Source of the DNA: Chromera velia
Lineage: Eukaryota; Sar; Chromeraceae
Direction of reading: 5' to 3'
Length of the DNA stretch: 35,276 nt
Assembly (NCBI GenBank): GCA_018398765.1
Contig: JAHBMJ010000167.1
Span: forward strand, 20,001-55,276
This document shows, one piece after another, positions 1 to 10,950 of the stretch; the stretch's first letter is position 1, and each line of letters opens with the position of its first letter. Position numbers and translations under genes: made by a program. The notes under the pieces were generated by a model, which was not told the origin of the DNA, did no database searches, and saw only the letters and a list, made by a program, of their open reading frames with translations.

Positions 1-1999
1 GCAACAGTCATGAGCAAGAAACACATTTTGGACACATCGACGCAGAGGTGACGAACGCCTGGACGAATCCGACTTACCCGCTTCCACGACCAATGCCATG
101 TGTGGCGAAATTGCCATCCAACGCGCGTCCAACCCTTAGCTGAAAGCTTGGAATAAAAAGCGTGACAGCGCTTTTCAAAGTCACAGACGCAGGCATTTAG
201 CTATTCAGCAGACTATTATCATGGAGACGGTAAGTGAAGCGGATTGAGACGGGGGCGTTTGAGGACGGCGAAAAAAACGCTTCGAACAGTCGGAGTGCCG
301 CTTGACCGGCTTGAGCGGAAGATGGTCAGAAGACGAGACTCTAGCTGGTAGATGCAGTCTGCAGATCACCAGTGACCCGTCTGGCCGGACCCTCAGTCTG
401 ACTGCATGGGCGCTCGAGCATTGTGCGCACTGCTGTGCAGCTATGATACCACCGTACCCCCCGCCGGTAGAGCAGCAACATTTCAAACTTCCTTCCATAC
501 TATTTCATACACAACTCTTCGCGTGGAGAAAGAAAAAAAAGAATAGAGAACACTTGGTTGCCAATCGTTGCTCTGACAGATGCTTTATGATCTCGAACAT
601 CTCTGACCTTGTAATCATATATTAATATGTGCAGAGCCGCTCATGTCACGAGCCGCATGAGCCGCTCGCACCGCTCACGCGCGCAGCGCCCCAATTATTA
701 ATAAGTTCCGCCCTCCTCGGGGCCATAAATGATCCAAAAAGAGTGAAAATAAGTGAAGACTTACTAGGCAGAACACGAAAGAGAAAAGAGGGAGATGTAT
801 GAAAAACCGTGTGCTGAGACTCGAAGAGACTTCTCTTAGTTCTCTAAACTTCTCTTCACTGATGTTTACAGTGGACGGTGTCCTTGTGTCTGCATTTTAA
901 GCAGTAGTAAGAACAATGTCTGTAAAACCCACGGCGTTTGTGGGCTTTAGGCACTCCACGGCGTGCCGCAGAGCGGCGGAGGAAAGTTTCCTTATGTCCG
1001 CGCCACGCCGTGGAGCGACTTTTCAAGCTACTTTGTGGAGCCCCGCGACAAACCATCACAGACTTACTTGTCAAAACATAGTGAAAACATGTATACCAAA
1101 GAGCCCCCCCAAAAATTTTGGCGCCTACGGCGTAAATTGCTCGTTTTATGAGTACATATTGTTAGGGTAGGTAGGGGAGGAGGGGGGGGGGGCGGGCGGA
1201 GAGGGATGCACCACTGCAGAGGGGCTTGAAAGAGTCCATGGCGCAGCTGCAGACCAAATTGAAGAGCCGCGCGGCTGCGTAAAATGGCGGTTTTACAGGT
1301 ATTGGGTAAGAAGAATAGTGTGGGGGTTGGTGAAAAAAGATCAAAAATAATGGGGCCATACCAAGTAAAAACAGCAGGAGCAGTAAAAGCAGGATTGCAG
1401 ACAGCAGCGCTTAAAGCAGCGTCAGCATGCATTAGGAGAGCGAGAGAAACACAAGCGATAGGGAACAGTAGTGACAGGGAAGACCAGGGAAGACAGGGGT
1501 TATATCACTAGCTACAGCAGGAGACGTGACGGTCACCGCTGTACAGCACTTCTGAGGAGGAGGGCAACTGGGTATGAGAGACTAGATGAGACATCAGTTA
1601 ATTAACTAAATTAGTTAATTCAAAAGTGAAAAGAATGACATGCATACAATGTAACAATAAAAACCATTATCCCATATTATCTCTAAAAAATGAAGACTTA
1701 GACTAAGGGGGGTCATTGAAAGTAGTACAACGAACAGCCTAATCGAGGCAAATCGAGGCCACCAGACCAAACCCTAGACCCAACCATATATGTATGCAAA
1801 GATCCCGAGGCTTCAGCCGAGCAGGCTGAGCAACTCTTGCCAGATAAAAACATAGAGGAGGTAGGGGGAGGTTAAAAAGAGTATCAAAAAATTGTTAAAA
1901 ATTAATTCATACAAAATATGTCTGAAAGACTGAAACTCAAAATTTATCAAATTTTTAATGTGATCACTTTGGGACTAACAAATTTTAAAAATAATTCTC
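1..1999. other. Intergenic, no convincing gene
   Basis: No reading frame here shows a recognisable domain or a credible exon chain. The one gene-like sign is an ATG at 221 followed nine bases later by a perfect splice donor (GTAAGT, 230-235), which could be a minute first exon, but no matching downstream exon was found. A plus-strand frame at 302-625 is open without resembling a known family. The rest is mixed GC-rich and AT-rich spacer with A, T and G runs. Confidence 0.5.
954..1015. repeat. 12-bp inverted repeat (hairpin)
   Basis: CTCCACGGCGTG at 954-965 is the exact reverse complement of CACGCCGTGGAG at 1004-1015, leaving a 38-nt loop. It lies in a small GC-rich island within AT-rich spacer. 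No target-site duplication was seen, so it is recorded only as a potential hairpin. Confidence 0.6.
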
Positions 2000-2247
2000 T
2001 TATCTAACCTGGTTGGATAAAGGGGGGAGCAGGGTCCACGGCAGATCGATTCACGGTCAAATGCGGCAGTGCCCATAGTACTTGCACATAGTTGTATAAG
2101 CATAACGCCACATAACGCATAGTATTACGTACGGTGGCGTATGTATGTGGTACCCATACGTACCCATAGGCCCCCACAGGTATCCAAGCGTACCCAAGGA
2201 GGGGGAAAGTTAGCAAAGTTTATCCAACTAGGTGCCAGGTCGGATAA
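2000..2247. mobile_element. MITE-like element with terminal inverted repeats
   Basis: The left end (2000-2012, TTATCTAACCTGG) matches the reverse complement of the right end (2235-2247) at 11 of 13 positions. Just inside, TTGGATAAA at 2013-2021 pairs with TTTATCCAA at 2219-2227, so the right arm carries seven extra bases. The 248-bp body has no coding potential and contains GTACCC and CGTACG-type near-palindromes. This is the architecture of a miniature inverted-repeat transposable element. No clear target-site duplication is visible, so the superfamily is unknown. Confidence 0.45.
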
Positions 2248-5138
2248 AAAAAAAAAAATTCAGCTATTTTTCAGCCTCTTTCTCTAACCCTTTCTCTGTG
2301 TAAATAAGTCGTTGCGGTATATCAATATAATGTTTAATACATGCCCTCCGTGCCAATACGTTCTAAGCCATGCTCTACCCAAGCCCAAGCCAAGGCTATA
2401 TTGAACTTGTAGATCAATATGGTCTTGAAAAGCAAAGCGGGAGAAAGACTACTACCATTTAGCATTCATTATTCTCTCGTATTCTAGCCGGTTTCTCTTT
2501 TTGTTATTGCACTTCTTTCAAGGTGCACGTCTTCTTTTTATAAAAAAAAAAAGTATTATTTCTAAAATTTTTCTTCTTTATTCATCGTGAGATACTAATA
2601 ATATCGCATACTATCATGATCTTTGGTTTTCGTTTCTCAAATCTCTACCACTTTTTTGACATCTTTGTCTATTGGATCATCGCTCTCTTTATATGATTTT
2701 TTAGGTATTTTTGAGAAAAAGTCTTACTTGGCAGTGCATTAATATAATATTTGTTTTCCCGTCAATAAACACATTGACTGACATGCTCCTATCATCCTCC
2801 TTGTAAGCATGCACCAGGCGTACTGGGTAGTATCGGGTAGTACAGGCTATGATGCATACAGCATGTATGGCAAGACTTAGTCTAGGGAAGTCATATTAAG
2901 TTAACATGCACATCCGATAATATCATGAATTTTTTTGTCTTTCTCTAGTATCTTAATATATCTTAATTTCTTCTCAGTGTTTAATTGTTCCCTTAAAAGC
3001 TTTAGGTCTTTTATAATGGTTACCTATATTTACTGCAGAATTTGTGCACTTATGATAGTCAATCATCTCTGTACAAATTTGAATTTCCTGACAGGGCCTT
3101 GCGTAGATGTATTGTCAGTCATTCGATCCTTTTTCTGTTAATATTAAATAATATGAAATAAGGTTGAATACAAACAATATACAAACATCTTTTTCAAAGT
3201 CTGCAAAATAGTACTACAGCATACTACAGCCAGTACTACATGACAATAGTACATGTTTAAGGCTTAACTTTAAGTATCTGTAACATATTGGTTAACCATT
3301 TTGAAGAAGAGAAAAACATACGGATGTGGAGGAGTTAGACTCTGAGGCTCCAGCCATCAGCCACCGTCAGCTTTCCACAGTGACTTGTTATCACTTTTTT
3401 TATCAGGCCATGAAAAGGGGGCCCGGGTGGGATAGGTAGAGACGGGATCAGCAGAAGTCTGCCAGAAAAAATTCTTTCCTGTATCACAGCTACTAGCCTC
3501 CTTGTCACTCTCCTATCTGTTTGTGTAGTTTTTATCTGACTTTAAGAATAGAGGCACTGTAATAGGTTAATAACCTATAGTTAGTAAAAAAGGGAGAGAT
3601 CTCTCGCAATAGTATCTATGTGATATTTAAGAGTCTGTGTATCTGACTGTGTCTCTAACGGTTCTGTCAAGCACTTTATAACTATCAAGAGTCTCCTGAG
3701 CAGTGACTTTATCGGTTTGGATCGTTGACCATGCTCTCCAATTTTCTTCTTTCATTCTCTTCTGAAGTTTTCTTCTGTTTCAAACAGTTGTCGCGTGATC
3801 AGCAGTTTCAAAGTCTTTTCGATCAGTGTTGAAATCACATGATCAGCAGTTGGTTACTTCTGTATTTTTATACAGAGGAGTGTATGTTGGAGAGGCAGGA
3901 AGGAAGCAGTTTTCTTCAGTTTAATCTTTATCCATGCCAGTGCTGCTTGCATCTCTTTCTTCTTCCAAAGGACGTGAATGGCTGCAAAGACATTGTCAAG
4001 GTAGGAACTGGTAGGGACGTCTCTCTCCCTCTGGTTTTTCCTCGCTTTGCACATGCGCAGTCACTGACAGCAGTACCCTGGAAGCAGAGAAAGACCATTC
4101 TCAAGAGTCACCTGCAGCGTGCTTTCCTTTTTTCTCTGTGTCATTACAGCAAGTTTAAAGAATCACTCAAAGCATTGGGGTAGGAGCTTTTGCTTAGGCT
4201 TTTGCACTTCAGATTCAGTAAGAGGGAGATTCAGAATGCAACAGACAGTCTGTTCTATTCAGTGGAAGAAGCATCATGCAATCAGTTTCTTATTATTCAG
4301 ATATCGATTTAGTTTAGTTCAGATATTAATGGTTCAAGGTTTGGCTTGTCAATGACTTGGAGTAAGTTATGGCTCGATGTGAAATTAATCGTTGCAAAGC
4401 GTTGCGACGTGTTGCGATATTATGCAGTGTTACAAGCATGCATGCAACTAGTGTATGCAATGCTCGCACACATGCTTTTTGAGCCGTGACGCTAAGCTTT
4501 GAGGGGCACGTTTGTTTTGTAAGCGTGTTATTCAAGCTCAAGTAGCAGTTTGTGGTGTGAGCCCTTGATGAGCTTCTGGGTTTGTAAGCTGCTTCACGAA
4601 CAACTGCATACTACCAACTTAAAACTTCTGTCGGCAATGTGAAGACAGAACCTCTAGCCTCCTTAAGCCCTCCTAGAGGTTGTGCATCTCGATCTAGGAA
4701 TTTGAGGCCTACGCTTTAGATGGTCTGCCAATATGTATGTCAGCACATCTGTTGGCATCTCAGCCGGCAGCTGCCAGCAGCTCAACCAGCAGGCGTGCAT
4801 ACGCTCACAATGCTCGGCCCTTGGCTTCAGTTTGGGCCCGGCCGTGGGCGCGTCTGAGGCCGACCCTGGCAGTGCCTTTCACTAAAGAGACCTTAACACA
4901 TTCTTCTTTCTTACAAGAGCAATTTCACGTGCTCTTCTTACCCACATTTGCCCACCTCTCATTCCAGGCTCTCCTTGACTGTCCCTAACACCTGGACCTC
5001 TTCAAATTCAAATTCGTTGACTGTCATAGACTGTCAGACAAACGAATTCATTCACTTTTTTTTTAAAGAAGTACTTGAAAAAAAAGAAAAAAAGAGAAAA
5101 AAAAAATATGACATTGAATTTCATTCCTACCATGTCTC
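2248..5138. other. AT-rich intergenic region, no gene recognised
   Basis: Mostly AT-rich DNA with short scattered frames (for example 3839-4183) that resemble nothing known and have no supporting splice structure. A 17-nt palindrome sits at 3562-3578 and a GCATGC-type motif at 4433-4443. Immediately left of the LTR element is an A-rich run (about 5078-5107). Confidence 0.5.
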
Positions 5139-5143
5139 TTTAC

Positions 5144-5469
5144 TAAAGAATGAAGACAGGGGAGATTGAGGTACGTCGCTGGCCAGACGAGATTGAGGGC
5201 GACGCCGGGGTGTGGGTCTGCCGCGCCTGCCACCCTACGACATGCCTTCGCCTTCCGGGGCCGCTTGCATTGCGCGATGCGTCATACGCCTGATTTGGTT
5301 GCATTCAGATCGATTGACGGTGCATCATTCATTGAAGCTTCTAGCTTTGCAAGAACGTTCATCCTTCTCTGTACAACCAAACTGACAGACTTTCCTAAAA
5401 GAGCTCTGACGGAAGGAAGCCTTAGGTACTTGCGCTCTAGCAGCTCTAGCTACACATGGCTTAACTGCG
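5144..5469 (+). repeat. 5' LTR, 326 bp
   Basis: Aligns without gaps to 7349-7674 with 34 differences, all transitions. It contains CTTCCGGGGCC at 5252-5262, close to the 12-mer shared by the divergent intergenic regions further right. The terminal dinucleotides are TA and CG instead of TG and CA. Confidence 0.85.
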
Positions 5470-5539
5470 GAGAACAGCCCCAGGTTTTCCAAGTCTTTCT
5501 TCCAAACGTTTCTTTCCGTCTCCGCCCTACTTTCTCAAA

Positions 5540-7042
5540 ATGTTTGCGAATACCGCTCTGAAGTTCACGGCAGAAGAGCCTCCTCAGAGGCAACAGTATG
5601 CAAACTCCGAGGAGTATCTTCAAATCCTTTCTCTGTGGGTTCGGATGTATGCTTCGTACACTAGACTGCAGAAGTTGTTGGGAGCGATTTGTGTTTCTTC
5701 GTTTGGATCGGACAAGGCCCTTCACAAGAGGGCCAACAAGTTGGCGCAAGACCCCCAGCACACACTGCCTCAGCGTCAGATTGCTGAAGAACTTCCGGAG
5801 TTCCAGAAGAGATTGAAGGACTGGGGAGCCGCTTTCATTGCAACACTTCAAGGAGTCCAGGTCCAGCTGCCACCAGATCTCCAAAAGGAGACGGCGTGGA
5901 ACACGTTCTCATGTTTCCCTCAGCTAGTGGAGGGAAAAGGCTTTTCCGAAGCCGAACTCGGAGGGGCTTTTCAGGAAGTGCAAGATGATTTGAAGGATCG
6001 GGACCTTGAAGCACATGACTGGGTTGCAGGCATCACTTTCTGGCCTCTTCTCTGTGAAGAGACGAAAGCGTTGGCGCGGACAAAGCCGAAGAAGCAGGTG
6101 GGGGGGCAAGGGAAGCCGGTAGCCGTAAAGTACAGCTGGGAGTACCAGAAGGAGGTGATGGCGGAAGCATCACCTACGCTGGACCCCCGCCATACTCGTT
6201 ACGACTGGGTGCCCTCTGTCGCCTCCGGAATCCTCTGTGTCATCTCCGGTTCGACCGGGGTAGACATGGAGATTTCGACCCTTCACAAGTCTCTGTTATC
6301 TGCAGCTGGCACTTCAGATGGCAAGCTTGCAGACCTAACCCTTCAAGCCATTCTTTCGGGGGGGGTCAGTGCTCTTACTAACCCCGACTTCGAGTCAATG
6401 AGCGTGGAGACGGTACGACAGCTCCGTCAACTGTCTTCCAAGTTTGCTTCAAAGTACGACAAGCATTTTAGCCCTTCGGGTAGCCGAAATCAGAAAGAAA
6501 AGGAGAAAGGAAGCCATGAAAAGAGGGAGGGATCTGATGAAAATGGACAGAGACGGCAGAATGGACAGAGCGAGAAGTCTCACTCAGAGTCTTCGTCTAG
6601 CTCTTCGTCTGGCAATTCTTTTTCGCTGTCTGAGTCCGACGTCTCTCACATCGCAGCGCAAATATTGCAGATGCAAGAGAAGAAGCAGAGTGAGAAAGAA
6701 AAAGAGAAGGAGGGGGAGAAAGGGAATGGAAAGAAGGAGAAGGTTCGCTTCTCAGAGGAGAGAGTGAGAATGGCTAACGCTTCTTGCGGAGCTGAGCTCC
6801 AAGAGTTGGTTAGACACGGAGGTCGTCATGTCGACATCGTATTCGACTATTCTGAGCTTCCTTTTGCACTTCAGGATATCCCCATCTACGAGGTAGCATG
6901 TGCCACTGAGGGGGAGGGTTCAGAGATGACCGCCGTCTCCTCAACTTCCGAGGAGAACAAAGAAGGGGGGGGCAACTTCGACTCTTTCCAGGACTATTTA
7001 GGAGGGGAGGCAGCGTTCAAGGCCAGATTTGTCCACTGCTGA
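5540..7042 (+). CDS. Putative Gag-like protein of the LTR element, 500 aa
   Basis: An uninterrupted 500-codon frame starts at an ATG with A-rich context, 70 bp after the 5' LTR, the usual place for gag. Residues 1 to about 190 look globular and mainly helical, with many Trp, Leu and Gln residues. A second globular part runs to about 300. Residues about 315-400 are charged and low-complexity (Lys/Glu-rich with a Ser run). The C-terminal 100 residues include an acidic tail. I see no CCHC zinc knuckle, no DTG/DSG protease site and no polymerase motif, so the Gag label rests on position and size alone. A captured host gene is an alternative. The frame is intact although the two LTRs differ by about 10 percent. 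Confidence 0.6.
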   Translation: MFANTALKFTAEEPPQRQQYANSEEYLQILSLWVRMYASYTRLQKLLGAICVSSFGSDKALHKRANKLAQDPQHTLPQRQIAEELPEFQKRLKDWGAAFIATLQGVQVQLPPDLQKETAWNTFSCFPQLVEGKGFSEAELGGAFQEVQDDLKDRDLEAHDWVAGITFWPLLCEETKALARTKPKKQVGGQGKPVAVKYSWEYQKEVMAEASPTLDPRHTRYDWVPSVASGILCVISGSTGVDMEISTLHKSLLSAAGTSDGKLADLTLQAILSGGVSALTNPDFESMSVETVRQLRQLSSKFASKYDKHFSPSGSRNQKEKEKGSHEKREGSDENGQRRQNGQSEKSHSESSSSSSSGNSFSLSESDVSHIAAQILQMQEKKQSEKEKEKEGEKGNGKKEKVRFSEERVRMANASCGAELQELVRHGGRHVDIVFDYSELPFALQDIPIYEVACATEGEGSEMTAVSSTSEENKEGGGNFDSFQDYLGGEAAFKARFVHC

Positions 7043-7240
7043 TTTCATCACAAATTTCTTTTCTCCAATTCATCTCTGCCTGCACATGTGGTTGATAGCT
7101 TGTTATGCATGTAGTTTCTCTATCGTCAGGATCTGATAAGCGACGATCCTTTGGACTTGGGAGAAGAGCATGAATTGTATTTTCGGCACGCATTGCTAAT
7201 AGTATGACAAACGATCAGTGGGAGAAGAGAAGAAAGATTT

Positions 7241-7271
7241 TGGGCTCAGTAGTTAGAGCATGCGGCTGACC
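7241..7271 (+). other. tRNA-like D-arm / A-box remnant
   Basis: The stretch beginning TGGGCTCAGTAGTTAGAGC resembles a tRNA D-arm: GCTC pairs with GAGC around a short loop, followed by a possible anticodon-arm 5' strand. The following bases do not complete an anticodon stem and no B-box was found, so this is not a functional tRNA gene. It lies inside the LTR element about 70 bp before the polypurine tract. Confidence 0.35.
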
Positions 7272-7337
7272 TTTATTTTCTTCACTTTATATTCTTCTTG
7301 TCTCGCTCCCTCCGTTCTTGTGTGTCACATTGGAATC

Positions 7338-7348
7338 GAGGGGGGGAG
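7338..7348 (+). other. Polypurine tract
   Basis: Eleven purines (GAGGGGGGGAG) end directly at the TG that opens the 3' LTR. This is where retrotransposons prime plus-strand DNA synthesis, and it supports the LTR boundary independently. Confidence 0.75.
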
Positions 7349-7674
7349 TGAAGAATGAAGACAGGGGAGATTGAGGTACGTCGCCGGCCAGACGAGATTG
7401 AGGGTGGCGCTGGGGTGCGGGTCTGCCGCGCTTGCCGCCCTATAATATGCTTTCGCCTTCTGGGGCTGCTTGCATTGCGTGATACGTCATGCGCCTAATT
7501 TGGTTGTATTCAGATCGATTGACGGTGCATCATTTATTGAAGCTTCTAGCTTTGCAAAAATGTTTGTCCTTCTCTGTATGACCGAACTGACAGACTTTCC
7601 TAAAAGAGCTCTGACGGAAGGAAGCCTTGGATATTTACACTCTAGTAGCTCTAGCTACACATGGCTTAACTGCA
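7349..7674 (+). repeat. 3' LTR, 326 bp
   Basis: Starts TG and ends CA. Of the 34 differences from the 5' copy, 24 have C or G in the left copy and T or A here, and 10 run the other way. The LTR ends about 510 bp upstream of the start codon of the LRR gene. Confidence 0.85.
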
Positions 7675-8186
7675 TGTACCACGATCATGGACGCACCTCT
7701 CAGTGCTTTCACCATGCTCTCACCCTGTCTCACCCCTGGGGGCCACGGCATGTCCCGTAGGGACATTACAATGCATGATGTGGGCGTCTCCGCGCGCCGC
7801 ATGCATGCATGAATCCGCGAGCGCCCCGCGCGGCCGGGTTCTGAACTCCTTCTTTATAGTACGTGTCTCTCTGGTCCTGTGTCGGGCCAGTATGCATCTT
7901 GCCTGCATGACTTGCATGCATGCGCATGCATCATGCATTGTATGCGTTTTTATAATGTTTTTATACGTGCGTATTTATGTAGGAATGTTTCGTTTGTTCA
8001 GATGAGGAGCTTTTGCTGATGTTCGTGCTCAGAATGCGCGGAAAAAGAGCCCGAAGTCTCTTCCGAGTGAAGGGAAAGTCAGTGTACAATCCGGTTGGGG
8101 TTGAACGCAAGGTTCCTGTTATTCCTTTGCGCCGTCTCCTATATATAAATCGACCCAAGTCCAATACAAGAAAGGAAGAACGAGAA
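7675..8186 (+). promoter_or_regulatory. Upstream region of the LRR gene with TATA box and TGCATGCA cluster
   Basis: A TATA-like sequence (ATATATAAAT, 8141-8150) lies 46 bp before the chosen ATG at 8187. Further up, TGCATGCA occurs at 7802-7809 and 7913-7920, and the second runs into more GCATGC/ATGCAT copies to about 7939. TGCATGC-type sequences are known binding sites for AP2-family regulators in apicomplexans; that they work so here is inference. Confidence 0.5.
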
Positions 8187-9394
8187 ATGGGAGGAGGGGC
8201 GTCTTCCCCACAGAGGAAAGTCGTCTTCCTTGCAAAGAAGATCGCATATGACACGTTCATCCGTGAGCAACCGTTCATGCTCGGTCAGGGTGAGAAAGCT
8301 GAGTGGAGCTACCACTTTGCAGAACCCAAACTGACTCTGGACCTGGACGGATCTGCCCACACGAGGGAACAGTCGCTGTCATCAGTTTTCCCCATCATCG
8401 TCGTACCTGATTCTCTTCGTGAAGTTCCTTCTGCCCTTCTCCGCCTTGTCCTCAGAGCAAATGAAATTACCTTCCTTCCACCCGAAATGGGCTCTTTTGC
8501 ATGTCTGAGTCAATTGGAGGTGTTGGACGTTTCACATAACAGACTCGAAGTCGTGCCTTCCCAGCTGAGTGGACTCAGAGAACTCAGAGCTCTCTTCTTG
8601 AATCACAACTATCTCACTCGCATCCCGGCAGATCTGTTTGTCCACTGCACAAAGTTGGGCTGGTTGAATGCTTCAACGAACCGCATCCAATCCCTCCCTG
8701 AAGCCCTCTTCTCCCACGGAGGGTTGGAAGTGCTCAACATGTCCAGCAACAAAATCAAAACTCTCGAGAGATTCTGTACACCCAAACTGAGAATCCTCAA
8801 TCTGTCGACGAACAAGATAGGCAGTCAGGTCTCATGCAAGGACTGCGTCTGTCTGACTGACATCAACTTGGCAAGGAACCCTTGCCGGTTCACTGTGAGG
8901 GTCGATCGGCACACTCCGGTACAGCTGATCAACCAAGCGTCTAACGCTGTCTTTGGCCTTCCTCCGAAGTTCAGCACTCTCTCGGCTCTCCGTCAGCTCA
9001 TTTTGGCCAGTAACGAGCTGCGAAACGTGCCGTCTGTTCTGTTTTCGATGGAGAATCTGGAACTGTTGAACCTCTCGCACAACAAGATAAAAGAAATCCC
9101 AAAGGACATCGCGAAGATCCACAACCTCCACAGTCTTTACTTGAAACAGAACGAAGTCGAGACGCTCCCAAGTCAGCACATCCATAAACTGATTTTCTGT
9201 CCTGAAGATTAAAGCCGTTGACTGGCAGGAAGTTGATTTGACTTCTCGCCATCTCCATCTCTCCAACGACCATTCTCTTCCAAGGCACAGAACGTTTCTG
9301 TACACTCTTTTCCTGCAGTCCAACAGGATTTCTCGCAGTCTCCACGTTTTTCGTCCGTCCAGGCGTGCGTGCATGTGCATGTGCTTGTGTGTCT

Positions 9395-9436
<42 letters not shown>

Positions 9437-9856
9437 GAGTCAGACTTCTTCTGTCCAAAATTGTTCGTCGATTTGTTTGTACTTGCAGTTGAACTCGTCC
9501 ACCTGCCAATGCTCAAACGTCTCACGTTGGAAGGTCTGTCTGTTGCCTTCCTGTCGCTCCACCAAAACATTCTAGGTGCTATACTTCCATGCAGTCCCTG
9601 TGTTTCCGTCTCTTTCTTTCTTTCTTTCTTTCTTTCTTTTCTTTCTTTTCTTTCTTTTCTTTCTTTTCTTTCTTTTCTTTCTTTTCTTTCCTTTCTTTCT
9701 TTTCTTTCTTTTCTTTCCTTTCTTTCCTTTCTTTCCTTTCTTTCCTTTCTTTCCTTTCTTTCTTTTCTTTCTTTTCTTTCTTTTCTTTCTTTTCTTTCTT
9801 TTCTTTCTTTTCTTTCTTTTCTTTCTTTTCTTTCTTTCTTTCTCTCTTTCTCTCTT

Positions 9857-9908
<52 letters not shown>

Positions 9909-9919
9909 TCCTTTCTTTC

Positions 9920-9950
<31 letters not shown>

Positions 9951-9984
9951 TTTCTTTCTTTCTTTCTTTCTTTCTTTCTTTTTC

Positions 9985-10027
<43 letters not shown>

Positions 10028-10918
10028 TTTCCTTTCTTTCTTTCTTTTTTTTTTTTTTTTCTATCTTTCTCTCTCTCTCTCTCTCTCCCTCTGTCTCCCC
10101 CTCTCTCTCTAAGAGTGTGTCCCGATTCAGGTCTCTCTCATTCACATTTCTTGCGTAACGCCATTTGACGCCCCCCTCCCTCTTGTTCTTCTCTCGCTGC
10201 TGCAGACCTTCCCTTTCCCTCTCTACGGTACTGCATCCAATCCCCCTTAATACAATCTGCACGTTCTTTGATCTAAAGAACAAAGACAAGTTGCTCTCCT
10301 CTTTCCCCTCTATCTCTTCTCTTCAAAGCATATGTCTGCATGTGGACTTGTGCGCCCCTTCTCAGATTTTGGATTCTTCTTTAATTCTTCTCTGCTCTTC
10401 TGTTTTTCTTTTTTCGTCTTTTCCTGATGCCTGCAGGCAATCCTTTGAAACTAGAAGACGACCAGACGGCCACCCTCTGCCTCCTCTTCTCATGCCTGAC
10501 GAGGTTCGGGGGGGGACACTATCTCTCACTTCCTTTTCCGCCGTGCCAGTTTTTTGGGGTTTATGACGTTTCTCTGAAGCGTTTTCTTTCTTTCTTTCTT
10601 TCTCTCTCTCTCTCTCTCTCCCTCTCTCTCTCTCTCTTTCCACTGCTCCATTCCTCTCTGTCTCCCTCTCTTTTCCTCTGCATCCCACCCCTGCTGCAAC
10701 TCTGACTCTCTGCTCTTTACGTCTCCTTTCCTCGTTCCCTTTTAACTCCCGTGAGTGTGCATTGGTGTTCCATCACTGAAGTCCTGGCACAGATGATCAT
10801 GTCGCTCCCTGTATGTCTCTGTCATTTCATGTGGAATGAATCAGTGGGACTGGGGAAATGCCGACTGTGCCGCGAAGACAGAGACAAAGAATGGGGAAAA
10901 ACATCTCTCTCTGTCTTT

Positions 10919-10950
<32 letters not shown>

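Larger units (their letters stand above)
5144..7674 (+). mobile_element. LTR retrotransposon with a single ORF and no pol
   Basis: Two direct repeats of identical length (326 bp, 5144-5469 and 7349-7674) flank 1879 bp of internal DNA. The right copy begins TG and ends CA, as LTRs do; the left copy has TA and CG at these places, each one transition away. An 11-nt polypurine tract (7338-7348) abuts the right LTR. Five bases outside the left end (TTTAC, 5139-5143) match those outside the right end (TGTAC, 7675-7679) at four of five positions, an imperfect target-site duplication. The interior encodes one 500-aa protein and has no protease, reverse transcriptase, RNase H or integrase, so the element would depend on enzymes from elsewhere. 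No primer-binding site complementary to a tRNA 3' end was recognised after 5469. Confidence 0.85.

Noticed and set aside
5166-5561. 131-aa frame inside the 5' LTR, with a related frame in the 3' LTR
   Set aside because: The two versions differ by many non-synonymous changes, so no constraint is seen; the frame is a by-product of LTR sequence.
9365-10289. Long frames rich in Phe/Ser/Leu (plus) or Lys/Glu (minus)
   Set aside because: They are produced entirely by the TTTC/GAAA tract in an intron and start from non-ATG codons or repeat DNA.
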